Assembly (NCBI RefSeq): GCF_014698845.1
Contig: NZ_JACJTV010000023.1
Location: 1 to 64,000, forward strand
Length of the DNA: 64,000 nucleotides
Reading direction: 5' to 3'
From: Coleofasciculus sp. FACHB-1120
GTDB lineage: Bacteria > Cyanobacteriota > Cyanobacteriia > Cyanobacteriales > FACHB-T130
The position numbers were made by a program, and so were the translations under genes. A model generated the notes under the pieces. That model was not told where the DNA came from. It searched no databases and saw nothing but the letters and a program-made list of their open reading frames with translations. Of the stretch, positions 17,044 to 28,400 are shown piece after piece. Each line of letters begins with the position of its first letter. Positions within the stretch are counted from its first letter, which is position 1.

Positions 17044-17110
17044 TAATGGGTAATAGGTCTTGATAATGACCATTACCCGTTACCCATTACCTATTACCTA
17101 TTACCCATTA
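17044..17110 (+). repeat. 14-bp stem hairpin just before chlG
   Basis: TAATGGGTAATAGG at 17044-17057 is the exact reverse complement of 17097-17110. Between the arms are more partial copies of the ATTACCC/ATTACCT heptamer, a tandem heptamer repeat family common in filamentous cyanobacteria. The right arm ends 4 bases before the chlG start codon, so in RNA the hairpin would cover the ribosome entry site. Confidence 0.8.
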
Positions 17111-17114
17111 GCAA

Positions 17115-18107
17115 ATGACAACCGACAAACAAGAAAAAATCAATAACAACCCATCTGAGCGCAGTGCGAAAACTCGGCAACTGCTAGGCATGAAAGGTGC
17201 CGCTCCTGGCGAGACTTCTATCTGGAAAATCCGCTTGCAGCTGATGAAGCCGATTACCTGGATTCCTTTGATTTGGGGTGTTGTCTGCGGTGCGGCTTCT
17301 TCCGGTGAATACACTTGGACTCTGGAAAATGTCCTGAAAGCGGCTACTTGTATGCTGCTATCGGGACCTATTTTGGTTGGGTATACCCAAACTTTAAATG
17401 ATTTTTACGATCGCGATATCGACGCGATTAACGAACCCTACCGTCCGATTCCCTCTGGTGCCATTTCTGTTCCCCAAGTGGTGACGCAAATTTTGCTGCT
17501 GTTATTTGCGGGGTTAGGGCTTTCCTACGTTTTAGATAGATGGGCAGGGCATGATTTTCCTACCATCACCTGCATTGCTTTGGGCGGTACGTTCCTCGCC
17601 TATATTTACTCTGCGCCACCGCTGAAGCTGAAGAAAAATGGCTGGTTGGGTAATTACGCACTAGGTGCCAGTTACATCGCTCTGCCCTGGTGGACGGGTC
17701 ACGCGCTGTTTGGGGAGTTAAACCCTACGATTATGCTTCTGACGCTGTTCTACAGTTTGGCGGGGTTGGGAATTGCCGTAGTGAATGACTTCAAGAGTGT
17801 TGAAGGCGATCGCCAACTCGGTCTACAATCGCTTCCGGTGATGTTTGGCGTTGGAACGGCTGCATGGATATGCGTACTCATGATCGATATCTTTCAAGCT
17901 GGAATTGCCGCGTATTTAATTAGCATCCACCAAAACCTTTATGCGGCAATCTTGATATTACTCATCATCCCTCAAATCACTTTTCAGGATATGTATTTTC
18001 TGCGCGATCCCCTGAAAAATGATGTGAAATATCAAGCGAGCGCTCAACCATTCCTAGTTCTAGGAATGCTGGTTGCTGGTTTGGCTTTAGGTCATGCTGT
18101 TTATTAG
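17115..18107 (+). CDS. chlG: Chlorophyll synthase ChlG
   Basis: A 330-residue integral membrane UbiA-family prenyltransferase that attaches the phytyl (or geranylgeranyl) chain to chlorophyllide, the last step of chlorophyll a synthesis. The first Asp-rich motif is NDFYDRDIDAINEP near residue 95, followed by RPIPSG. The second is NDFKSVEGDRQLGLQSLP near residue 223. About eight or nine hydrophobic segments are visible. Length and N-terminus match cyanobacterial ChlG. There is no Shine-Dalgarno sequence and a hairpin abuts the start. It is third in the petP-Get3d-chlG series. Confidence 0.97.
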   Translation: MTTDKQEKINNNPSERSAKTRQLLGMKGAAPGETSIWKIRLQLMKPITWIPLIWGVVCGAASSGEYTWTLENVLKAATCMLLSGPILVGYTQTLNDFYDRDIDAINEPYRPIPSGAISVPQVVTQILLLLFAGLGLSYVLDRWAGHDFPTITCIALGGTFLAYIYSAPPLKLKKNGWLGNYALGASYIALPWWTGHALFGELNPTIMLLTLFYSLAGLGIAVVNDFKSVEGDRQLGLQSLPVMFGVGTAAWICVLMIDIFQAGIAAYLISIHQNLYAAILILLIIPQITFQDMYFLRDPLKNDVKYQASAQPFLVLGMLVAGLALGHAVY

Positions 18108-18112
18108 TAAGT

Positions 18113-18428
18113 TTGCTTGAACAATTCCCTGGCTGGAATTGCCTGGGCTGTGAAGGTTTCCGAGTAATGGCTACTTTTCCTAAATCAATGAGAAATAGGT
18201 CAGGTGCCAAGCCAAGTCTAAGTGATCGCCGAAAAAAGGGGGGATTAACAATTCAGGGCGATGAGTTGTGGTCTCTTGTAGACAACCAGGACAACAAGCA
18301 TTCTTGTCTAGTTAGCCCTGGATGTAGATACTTGTGAAAAGGCTTATTGCTTTGATGAACTTCTTCCCTATCCCTATTCAAGGATCTGGCTGTGGGAGAA
18401 ATTTACAATTTCCCTCGACTTGGAGTGA
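18113..18428 (+). pseudogene. IS1-family transposase remnant
   Basis: One frame (18113-18337) contains DELWSLVDNQDNK, matching the DE.WSFV..K.N(K/Q) block of IS1-family transposases. At about 18312 the continuation LALDVDT is in another frame, after an in-frame stop. That is the segment that should directly follow the block in an intact protein (WLALD.DT). After it the similarity fades, and the frame ends at 18428. At least one frameshift and missing ends make this a decayed copy. It begins 6 bases after the chlG stop codon. Confidence 0.65.
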
Positions 18429-18451
18429 CAAAAGAGCAATATGCCATTCAG

Positions 18452-20083
18452 CTACTGAGTTGTTTTTGCTTCCCAGAATTCAAATTTGTAGCCTTTAAAA
18501 GCTAGATCAAACTTGTAACCCTGTCTTCTCTCAAGTTCTTCTCGCAAAGTTTCAGAAGCATCGAATAAAAACACCTCACTGAAACCATCAGCAGCTAGAA
18601 ATGTTTTTGGTTGGCTCACCAACTGTAGCTGTACTTTTGGACTGAGCAGATGGCTGAGAGACAATACACTTCCCGGAATCTTAGTATCGCTAATCACAAG
18701 TGGATAGGAAGCTTGGTTAACGATGCGAGCCACTTGAGGATTATAAGTGTCCATAAACTTGTTCCACCATACTTCTGCGGGGAAACTGATCGCACAAGAT
18801 AAGACTCCGCATGAAAGCACAGTAACCATCAAAAGCTGCCACAGTTTTTGTTGCTGGATGGAATTAAAACTCCAAGTAATTTTACTCGTTAGAAGAAAAG
18901 CAACCGCTATCTGTATTCCTAAATAACAGGGAATTAGATATCGTGGTGCTGTAGATAAAAATCCCCCAGTCAGTAAATCTCGTAGCATTAGGGGAATAAC
19001 CGCCATCCCAGTAAAAGTCAAAATAAATAACCAAACTTTCACAGGAGTATGGCGACAGAGGAAATAAATCGAGTAACCAACCAAGATTAAAGTTAGAGGG
19101 ATGGAGAAAGGGTCATCATAACCAATTGGATCGAACCAGTTACCACTAGGATCTACATCTAAGAAAATATTGCTGAGATTACGAGTCCACCATTTAACTA
19201 AAGTAAATAAGTTGGGTGGCTTTGGAGCTGATGCAACTCTATCAATGATGCGATCGCTACTGAAAACAACCAAAATCCAGGGTACAAAGGTTAAACTAGC
19301 CCCTATTGCTGCAAGCAAATAAGCAATAAAAGCTTTATTTTCTCGATGGATTTTAGTTAAAGTGACATAAATGCCATGACCAATTAAAGTCAGCCCAAAA
19401 AACAAGTTTGAATAGAGTCCCAACGCCGCTGTTACGGCATAAATTATCCAACTTAGCTTAGTCTTAACCCGGATAGCTCGCAGCAGTGCTGCACTCGATA
19501 GCAAGACTGCCACCGTCCACAAACTATACTGCCGCGCTTCCTGCGCGTACAGTACGTGCAAGGGAGAAATAGCGATGATAGCGATCGCTATCCATCCCGT
19601 CAGCGACGACTCAAATAATTCTCGGCACAGCCAATAAATGCAAGGGAATGCTAGCAAACTAATTAGGGCACCCAAACTCCTTACCACTGCTACTGAACTG
19701 CCAAAGCACTGCACCCAAAATCGCGCCATCACGTAATATAACGGCGGATGCTCTGGGTATTGTGCCAGCACCTGCATGGTATCAATTAAGTCTTTTTCTG
19801 AATTGGGGCGCTGATACTTTTGCAAGTCTTCGACACTGATGAGGCGGCCATCAAAAAGTTTTTGTTGTACTTCTGGTTTGGAATAACCAGAAATCCGCAT
19901 TGAGGTAAAAGCTTCATCGTGTTGATAGACTTTCCGATCTAAATTTGTGAATCGAAAAAATATGCCTAAAACCAGTACGATGATGACTAAAAATCGTAGC
20001 CAAGTTGGAGGAAGTTCCCAGGAGCGGGAACTTCGGCTATTTAGTTTAGTATTACTGCTAACCTGACTCCCAGTATTTAGCAT
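18452..20083 (-). CDS. Membrane glycosyltransferase, GT39/ArnT type
   Basis: A 543-residue polytopic protein with about ten or more hydrophobic segments. The first periplasmic loop after helix 1 contains the catalytic-type motif VYQHDEAFTSMR, and EHPPLYYVMARFW near residue 115 follows. Both are typical of the GT-C fold enzymes that use a polyprenyl-phosphate sugar donor. The hydrophilic C-terminus (about residue 430 on) is a soluble domain. It would transfer sugars outside the cytoplasmic membrane. It is transcribed alone. Substrate unknown. Confidence 0.82.
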   Translation of the reverse strand: MLNTGSQVSSNTKLNSRSSRSWELPPTWLRFLVIIVLVLGIFFRFTNLDRKVYQHDEAFTSMRISGYSKPEVQQKLFDGRLISVEDLQKYQRPNSEKDLIDTMQVLAQYPEHPPLYYVMARFWVQCFGSSVAVVRSLGALISLLAFPCIYWLCRELFESSLTGWIAIAIIAISPLHVLYAQEARQYSLWTVAVLLSSAALLRAIRVKTKLSWIIYAVTAALGLYSNLFFGLTLIGHGIYVTLTKIHRENKAFIAYLLAAIGASLTFVPWILVVFSSDRIIDRVASAPKPPNLFTLVKWWTRNLSNIFLDVDPSGNWFDPIGYDDPFSIPLTLILVGYSIYFLCRHTPVKVWLFILTFTGMAVIPLMLRDLLTGGFLSTAPRYLIPCYLGIQIAVAFLLTSKITWSFNSIQQQKLWQLLMVTVLSCGVLSCAISFPAEVWWNKFMDTYNPQVARIVNQASYPLVISDTKIPGSVLSLSHLLSPKVQLQLVSQPKTFLAADGFSEVFLFDASETLREELERRQGYKFDLAFKGYKFEFWEAKTTQ

Positions 20084-20105
20084 ATCGCTTTTCCTATATC
20101 CTCTT

Positions 20106-20198
20106 TCAATCCACCAATATCAAGTGCTTAAACTTAGCCTTAAAAGGCTGCATATTCTTTTGATTAGCCTCTGCACGCTTTTCAGAACCACGAGCCAT
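20106..20198 (-). CDS. Possible 30-residue basic protein
   Basis: An ATG at 20198 opens a 30-codon frame ending in TGA at 20106, just upstream of the GT39 gene. The product begins MARGSEKRAEANQKNMQP and then FKAKFKHLI. It is strongly charged, compact and protein-like, unlike a random AT-rich frame. There is no clear ribosome binding site. I do not recognise the family. It could be a real micro-protein or a conserved relic. Confidence 0.35.
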   Translation of the reverse strand: MARGSEKRAEANQKNMQPFKAKFKHLILVD

Positions 20199-20869
20199 CT
20201 AATTTTGTAGATAAAAATTTAAGGTTCCCGTAAAAACACGTAACTTGTGGAAATTGGTTTTTTCTCGTTTTGTAGATATGAGCTAAAAAAGATTAAGTAA
20301 AAATACGTAGCTCTTTAGGATTACTTCCGCTATATCCTAAGCAATCCCTAGGGGAAATACTGACCTTCAAGAGAGTCTTTACGAAATCTTTACAGAAAAT
20401 TCATCATTTCCTGGCAAATAACAAAGATTTGATAAAATGTTCTCTAAGCTACAGACAGGTTAATAATTTGGTCGTTTGATCAAAAATCAATCTTTGATTG
20501 AATCTCAGCAATATTACGGGTTCGCGCTGAAAAAATGGAAGTTTAATAGTTTTAACTGAAGAGACTGGTAGTTTTACGGATAGACCAACCTTACAGCAAC
20601 AGATGCGCCGCTTCGCGTCTACAGAAAGCCTTTAGATTAGCGAATATATTGGGCGTTGCACGTGAAGCGATCGCTTCGCCCTTATCTTCTTCCCACCTCG
20701 CTATCAACGCCAGCTAATTTTCATCAAGGATAGCGATCGCTTCGGTGCGATTAATTGATATCAAAACTGAAAATCATGAGTTTTAAACTGGAGAAAACAG
20801 GTTTTGTCTGTATAGCTGCGGTTTCAACCGCCAAGTCAATCTTAAGTTGACACTTGATGGGTTCCAGCA
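20199..20869. other. Intergenic region without recognisable genes
   Basis: About 670 bases between the GT39 gene and the downstream end of the two-gene signalling unit. It contains HIP1-type GCGATCGC sites (near 20672 and 20734), flanked by TTCGC, and a short GCGCCGCTTCGCGTCTA segment near 20606. All are typical of repeat-rich cyanobacterial spacers. I see no ORF, RNA gene or T-tailed hairpin. Confidence 0.5.
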
Positions 20870-22438
20870 TTAGACCGAATCGCCGCTGTTTTTCAAAATA
20901 GCGCATTGGCAATCCGATTCTGGATGGCACGAATGAATCGGAATTTTAATCATGAACTCCGTCCCCTGCCCAGGTGCTGAAATACACGTCATCTGACCAC
21001 CATGTTTTTTGACTACAATCTGGTGGCTAATCGACAATCCCAAACCTGTACCTCTACCCTCTGGTTTCGTCGTAAAGAAGGGATCGAATAGGCGATCGCG
21101 TACTTCCTCTGGCATACCGGGGCCAGTATCCCCAATCCAAATCGTCACAAACTCATTGTCAGTTACTTCGGTGCGAATCCGAACCGTGCTACGGCAAAAG
21201 AAAATCTCCTCAGGCGATCGCTCTTCGTCATACTCCTCCAAAGCATCCATTGCATTCACCAGCAGATTCATAAACACCTGGTTGAGTTGCCCCGCAAAAC
21301 ACTCTACCGGCGGCAGATTGCCATATTCTTTGACCAGTTGAATCCCTGGATGTCTGGCGCTAGCTTTGAACCGACTGTGCAAAATCAGTAGCGTGCTATC
21401 TAACCCAGCATGAATATCCACTGGCTTCATTTGGGTTTCATCCACGCGGGAAAAAATTCGCAACGACAAAATAATCTCGCGGATGCGGTCAGCCCCAACT
21501 TTCATCGAACTCAGCAATTTGGGCAGGTCTTCAATCAAAAATTCTAAATCTATCGCTTCAGCGTGTTCCTTAATTTCAGGTGGTGGTGCAGGAGTGTACT
21601 TCGCATAGAGGCTCAAGAGGTCGAGCAAATCTTGGGTATAGTGATGGGCGTGAGTGAGATTCCCATAGATGAAGTTAACGGGATTGTTAATTTCGTGGGC
21701 GACACCCGCTACCAATTGTCCCAAACTGGACATTTTTTCACTATGAACCAGTTGGCTTTGAGTTTCTTGAAGTTGGCGGAAGGCAAGTTCAAGCTGATGT
21801 ACTTTTTCTCGATAGCGTGCTTCTGATTCCTGTAAGGCTGCTTCAGTAGAGATGCGTTCTTGGATCTCCTGTTGCAGATGCTGATTTGATTGGGTCAACA
21901 GCTGATTGGATAGGAAAAGTTCAGCCGTCCTTTCTTCTACCCGCCCTTCTAACTCGGATGTAAGTTCTAAAAGTGCTTTCTCTGCCTTAGTCCGCTCTTG
22001 GATCTCTTGTCCCAGATGCACATTTTGTTCCTGCAATCTTTTAGCCAGAGTTCGCAAGCGTAAATGAATTTGAACACGGGATAAGACTTCTTCATGTTGA
22101 AGCGGCTTAGTAATGTAATCCACTGCCCCAAGATTTAATCCCCTGATTTTATCTACCGTCTCAGAAAGCGCCGTCATAAAAATCACGGGGATGTCTTTCG
22201 TTGATTCCTTAGCTTTCAACTGCTGACAGGTTTCAAATCCATCTATCCCCGGCATGAGTACGTCTAATAAAATGAGGTCGGGTGGGGCATAATCAATCTG
22301 AGCAATTGCATCCTCACCATCCTGCGCCACCAATACTTGAAAGCCTGAATTTACCAAAAAATCGAACAACACTCCTAAATTTGTAGGATTATCATCAACG
22401 ATTAAAATAACCCCATTTTCAATATTTGAAGAGTTCAT
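20870..22438 (-). CDS. REC-histidine kinase
   Basis: A 522-residue signalling protein. Residues of about 10-125 form a receiver domain (ILIVDDNPTN, phosphoacceptor Asp in LILLDVLMPG near 58, and the conserved Lys in YITKPL). A long coiled coil of about 130-235 follows. The dimerisation helix has its phospho-His in VAGVAHEINNPVNF near residue 247. The ATPase domain has NLLVNAMDAL, DTGPGMPEE and GRGTGLGLS. It is probably the partner of the 1989-residue kinase directly upstream: their genes overlap by one base. The signal is unknown. Confidence 0.93.
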   Translation of the reverse strand: MNSSNIENGVILIVDDNPTNLGVLFDFLVNSGFQVLVAQDGEDAIAQIDYAPPDLILLDVLMPGIDGFETCQQLKAKESTKDIPVIFMTALSETVDKIRGLNLGAVDYITKPLQHEEVLSRVQIHLRLRTLAKRLQEQNVHLGQEIQERTKAEKALLELTSELEGRVEERTAELFLSNQLLTQSNQHLQQEIQERISTEAALQESEARYREKVHQLELAFRQLQETQSQLVHSEKMSSLGQLVAGVAHEINNPVNFIYGNLTHAHHYTQDLLDLLSLYAKYTPAPPPEIKEHAEAIDLEFLIEDLPKLLSSMKVGADRIREIILSLRIFSRVDETQMKPVDIHAGLDSTLLILHSRFKASARHPGIQLVKEYGNLPPVECFAGQLNQVFMNLLVNAMDALEEYDEERSPEEIFFCRSTVRIRTEVTDNEFVTIWIGDTGPGMPEEVRDRLFDPFFTTKPEGRGTGLGLSISHQIVVKKHGGQMTCISAPGQGTEFMIKIPIHSCHPESDCQCAILKNSGDSV

Positions 22439-25400
22439 TAATTTTTTCCTACATTCCTTAAAAATTCGCGGATCTTTTTAACTTGGAAGCCTTTAGCTAA
22501 TTGACGCAATTCGCCTGAAAAAGGCGCATATTTAATATCCAATTCTTCTAGTTGATCGCTTCGCTCCACAATGCCTTTAAGATCGCCCTTCATTGCTAAA
22601 TCAAATAAAGCTGAAATTTCCTCTGCTGAGGGAGCCACGAATGAGTGTTGACTGCCTTGGCTCTTAAACTGATAATTTTCTTTTTTGTGGACTGTTTCTA
22701 GTTGATTTTCGTCTTCTTCATAAACCCATTCCAGCCCCAAGTGAAGCTGTAATTTTTCTAAAAGCTCTGGTATTCGGACTGGCTTGGGTAGAAAATCATT
22801 GCAACCTGCTTCCTTACTTTTGTTCAGGTCGAAATCAAAAACGCTAGCAGAGGTGCCAATCACTATCACCTCTTTCAGTTCGGGCGATTGCCTGATGCGA
22901 CGAGTCGTTTCAAAGCCATTCATCTCAGGCATCATCAAGTCCATTAAGATGCAATCGGGATTAAACTCAGACGCCTTCTTCAGACAGTCTTGTCCATCTA
23001 TCGCCTCTACAATTTCAAACCCTAAAGGCAACAGCATCTTGACTAAAATTAAACGATTTTCTCGCTTATCATCTGCTACGATAATTTTCCGCTTATAACC
23101 TTTAAATCCGGCAATATTTCTTTGCTTTTGTTTGCTACCTTCAGTGTATTGAAAAACTTCAGGTAAATCTAAATCAAAGAAGAAGACACTGCCTTTTCCT
23201 AAAATACTCTGAACTTGAATCTCGCCGCCCATCATCTGGACTAATTGGCGGGTAATTGCCAGTCCTAACCCGGTTCCCTCAGCTTTTCGATGGTTGTCCC
23301 CCACCTGCTGGAACGGCAAAAATATCTCTTCTAATTGCTCTGGTGGCATACCAACGCCTGTATCTTCCACATGGAACCGGATTTTGCCTTCGTAATAACC
23401 GACTTTAAAAGCTACGCCTCCAGTTTCAGTAAATTTGACGGCATTGCCGAGTAAGTTCAGCAAAGCTTGCCGTAATCGTTTCTCGTCAGCCCTGACACCT
23501 GTGGGAAGTTGAGTAATCTGCTCGTAAATCAAAGAAATTCCTTTTTGTTCAGCACGGATGTTACAGATTTCGGCAATACCTTCTAGAAATTCTGGAAAAT
23601 GAAAATCTGTTGGGTGAAGTTCCATTTTCCTGGCTTCAATTTTGGAAAGGTCTAAAATGTCATTAATCAGGTTTAGCAGATGGTCGCCGCACTGGTGAAT
23701 AATACCTAAACCATCTTTTTGTAAATCAGTTAAACTTTTGTCTCGCTTGAGGATTTGGGCATAACCTAAAATGCCATTGAGCGGTGTCCGCAATTCATGG
23801 CTCATGTTTGCGAGAAAATCACTCTTAGCGCGGTTGGCTGATTGAGCAATTTCCTGGGCTTTTTTCAAATGGACATTCTTTTCTTGTAACTCCAGCGTTC
23901 GCTCTTCTACTTTCGCTTCCAGAGTACGACTGTATTCTTCTAATTGTTGGTTGGCAGATTCTAAGTGGGCATAGAGTCGTGCATTTTCTAGAGCGATCGC
24001 AGCCTGTCCTGATAACATTCGCAACACTTCTACCCGCTTCGGCGTAAAAGCGCCAGCAATCAGGTTGTTTTCTAGGTACAGGATGGCACTTAGCTTACCT
24101 TGAGATAGGATAGGCGCACACAAAATTGATTTTGGTTTGTGTTGAGTAATGTAGGGGTCGGTGTTAAAAATTTCCTCGTGGCTAGCATCGTTTAAAACGA
24201 CATCTTTCTGAGTTCTGATGACGTAATTAAGTACCGAGATAGGCAATTGTCCAGAAGTTGATACTGGTACAGATTGCAGCACTTGGACTTCATCTGGAGT
24301 CCCTGCTGCTTCTATAACAAGTTGGCGCTCTTTTGATAGGATAAGCAAGCCAGTTTCAGCACCTGCGTTTTCTATCAAAATCTTCATTAACTTGTCGAGC
24401 AAGTTAGGTAGAACAATTTCTCCAGAAATGGCGACAGATGCTTTCATTACAGTTCCCAAATCTAGCAACCCTGTTCGAGTGCCTGTAGTGGTCGAAGAGG
24501 CAATCGTCATCGTATGAACGAAAGGGGTTTCAGTGGCAACAGGCGATCGCATTATTAATTGGGGATATCTTTCCTCCAAATCTTGGATTTTAGCTAAAGC
24601 TCCCCATTTCATATAGCCATAGTACGCATCCGTCATGTAAGTCTTAGCAATCTTCTCTCTGCCAAGGGATAGCTGAAACTCAGCCGCCAGTTCATTTGCT
24701 AAGGCTTCTTCCTGGATATATTTCTGTTCCGCTGCTTCTTTAATTGCTCGTTCGTAATAATCCATTGCTTGGTCATTTTGTCCCAAAACCCGCGCTTTTT
24801 CTGCCTCTACTAAGTCGTACTTATGCTGGAAGTTCGACGGAGCATGGAACGCCCAAGTCTTCATTTTTTCTTGATTCGCTGCCACTTCACTGAGGTATTG
24901 TTCTTTCTCCTTTGCTTGGGTTGCTGGATACAGTGCTAGAAGGGCAAGAGAGTGGTAGAAGTTGTAGAAGATATTATGAATTGTTCCCACCCCGAAGTTA
25001 GCATTTTGTGATGCTAAAGTTGCACTGGCTACTGTTCCCTCGTAATCTTTAAATGAATAAAGTAGAATTATTTGAGCCACATAATAAAGAAGCCGCAGAG
25101 TTCCATTGTTGCCGTGTTTTATAACTGGTAGCATTTCTTCTTCATTAAAAATGTCGCCCGTTAAACGCAATTTATCTGGCGCTTTTCCGAGGAAATTTTT
25201 AATTAGCTGGTAATAAATTTTGATAAACCCAATATCGTAATCTTGTTTGCATTTAATAGCCAAAACGAGATACTTTTCATGTTCGCTTTCAAGTTTTTCA
25301 AGTTGCTCCCCTTTGAAAAATGCAAAATTGCAATAATTCGCAGCATCATGACAAGCAAACTCTAAATCTCCGACTTCTAAACCACTCTGAATGCCATCAC

Positions 25401-28400
25401 TCAAAGGTTCTAGGTTTTCCCTAATATGCTCTTTCCAGTGGCTGATAAGAGCATACATTATACAAATAATCTTAGATTTTAAGGTGTTGCAGTTAAGTTT
25501 TTTCAACAAGGGAATGGCTAGTTTCCCGAATTGATATCCAGAATCTATATCTCCCGTTGCTCCACACAAGAGACAGCCATAAAAAGCATAGGCGTAAGCG
25601 GATTCGGGAGAATTTCCATAGTCGATAGACAAAGAGATCATCGTAAAAAGAACTGGCGGCAGCATCGCGGCATTTCCTAGATAAGCCGCTGTTACGATCG
25701 CTTTTAATATCCGCATGGCTGCAAGTTTATCGAGATCAACCATTAACGGCAGGTCAGCTAAATCATCAATAATTAGATATTGAGGGGGTTCTTGTTCCAG
25801 GCGAATGCCGAACATTTCTAGAACGGTAACTCCGGTATCTATCGCTGATTGCAGATTGCTTTGAGCTATATCAAACTGAATTTTTAACTCATACACCTTG
25901 ACTTTTTCCAAGAGTGTTTTTGCATATTTGAGGAGAACATCAGAAAGCTGAGTCAACTGCTCAAAGTTACCGATTAAGTATTCAGCTTCTGCTGCTTCCA
26001 AGTAGAGGGTAAAGGTCAGGGCATATTGAATTTCCCAGCTATCGGAGGACAAAAGTCCCAAACCCACATTTAAATATTTGACAGCGGACTCATGGGCAGT
26101 TGCTGCTTTAGCTCTTTGACCAGCGATAAGATTGAGTTGAGCTAGTTCGTATTTTTCCGGCTCAGAATGGAGTAAGTCAGTCCCGTAATTAAGTTGGTTA
26201 ACCAGCGCAAAAATATTTTCTTTTTGTTCTTCCGGCGTCGTTCTTTGTAGTAGCAATTGACCAATTGTTAGATGAGTCTGTTTTTTCTGCTCATTAGGAA
26301 TCAGAGAATAAGCGGCTTGCTGTACGCGGTCATGTAAAAACTTGTAGTCAACCTTAAGGTCAGTTAAGGTAATACTCCCCGCTTCTTCCTGGCTAAATAC
26401 GAGGGGAATTTTGTATTCATTGTTCAAAGGCAAAATTAAACCTGCCTGAAGTGCCGACCACAATTGGGTGGCAGTAACTAAGGAGGATTCTTCATGGACA
26501 ACACTCAAAACTTCTAAATTAAAAGTGTTGCCAATACAAGCTGCCAATTTTAATACTTTCTGCGTCTCATCGGACAGTTTCTGGATATTTCTAGCAATCA
26601 ACTCGACGACATTATAATCGGTGATACCAATCGCTTGAATTTGCTCGATATTCCACTGCCACTCACCTAAGCGCAAGTTATAAACCAGCAAATCTTCCTG
26701 GTAAAGTGTTTTGAGGAGTTGAGTTAAGAAGAAAGGATTTCCCTGGGTTTTGCTAAAAAATAACTCCGCTAGCAGTTTTGCTTGAACCGATTCATTTAAA
26801 GTATCGGCGATTAATTCTTTAACATTCAGTAGTTGTAAAGGTTGAAGTACAATATCATTTACCGTCGCACCCGCTTCTCTAATTTTATCAATTGTTTGAA
26901 CTGTCGGATGCGTGGGAAAAACTTCGTTATCTCGATACGCTCCAATTAGCAATAAATACTTGTTATCAGTATCGATAATCAGTAATTCAATTAATTTAAG
27001 CGATGCCGAATCCGCCCACTGCAAGTCATCCAGAAAGATAACTAAAGGATGTTTTTTAGTTGTAAATACGCCAATAAATTGTTTAAATACTCGGCTGAAG
27101 CGGTTTTGCGATTCAGTTGCTCCAAGTTCCGGAACGGGCGGCTGTTTGCCGATAATCAGTTCGATTTCGGGAATCACGTCTGTAATGACTTGCCCGTTAA
27201 CGCCTAAAGCAACTAAGAGTTTCTCTTTCCAAAGTTGAATTTCTGCTTCGCCCTCAGTTAGGAGTTGCAGAGTTAAGGATTGGAATGCTTCAATTAGGGA
27301 AGCATAAGGAATATTGCGCTTAAACTGATCGAATTTACCCGCAATAAAATATCCCCGTTTCTGGACAATGGGTTTGTGAACTTCATTTACTAGAACAGTT
27401 TTACCAATTCCGGAATAACCGGAAACAAGCATCATTTCCCCAGTACCATCGGAGACGCGCTCAAAGGTATTTAACAGGGTAGCAACTTCCGCCTCACGAC
27501 CATAAAGCTTTTGAGGAATCAGTAATTGACCTGCTTTGTCAGCACTGCCGGGAATAAAGTCGGAAATCGTTCCGGTAGTCTGTAGCTTCATTAGACAGAT
27601 TTCTAAGTCAAACTTCAAACCATCTGCACTTTGATAGCGGTCTTCAGCATTTTTAGCTAACAATTTCATTACAATCTTGGAAATTGCCTCTGGAATTTCC
27701 GTATTTAGTTGATGAGGTGGAAGTGGCATTTTGGCGATATGGCTGTGTACCAATTCCAGAGGCTCAGTAGCATTAAAAGGCAATTCACCTGTGAGCATTT
27801 CATAAAAGGTGACACCTAGAGAATAGAAGTCGGTGCGGTAGTCAAGCGACCGATTCATTCTCCCGGTTTGTTCCGGTGACATATAGGCGAGAGTACCTTC
27901 GAGTAAGGTGGGGTTGCCAAGGGTTTGGTTTTCTCTTTCTAGACGAGAAGCAATGCTAAAGTCGATGATTTTAACTTGCTTTGTCTCTGGATTAATGATG
28001 ATATTTTGAGGTTTAATATCTTTATGAATAATCTGGGCTGAATGCAGTTGAGCAAGCGTGGATGCTAGCTGAATGGCTATGTTTAAAAATTCGCTTAAGT
28101 CTAAAGAGCAATCGCTAATATAATTTTTTAGCGAGATTGCCCCAAAATCTGACAAGATAAGCGCTAGACCATTCTGATAATTTTCTAAAGCTAAGGGCTT
28201 GACAATTCCTTCTATATCTACTAAGTTTTCTAAAATTTTATATTCATGTTTTAACCGAGTTAGCTCTTCTAAGGTGGGATACTCGGCTTTGATCGCTTTA
28301 ACGATCGTTGAAGTTTCATCCAACTGCCTGGAAGCACGATAAATAACGGTATTGATGCCTTCATGTAGGGCTTCAACGAGTTCGTAACCGGGAAGGGGAA

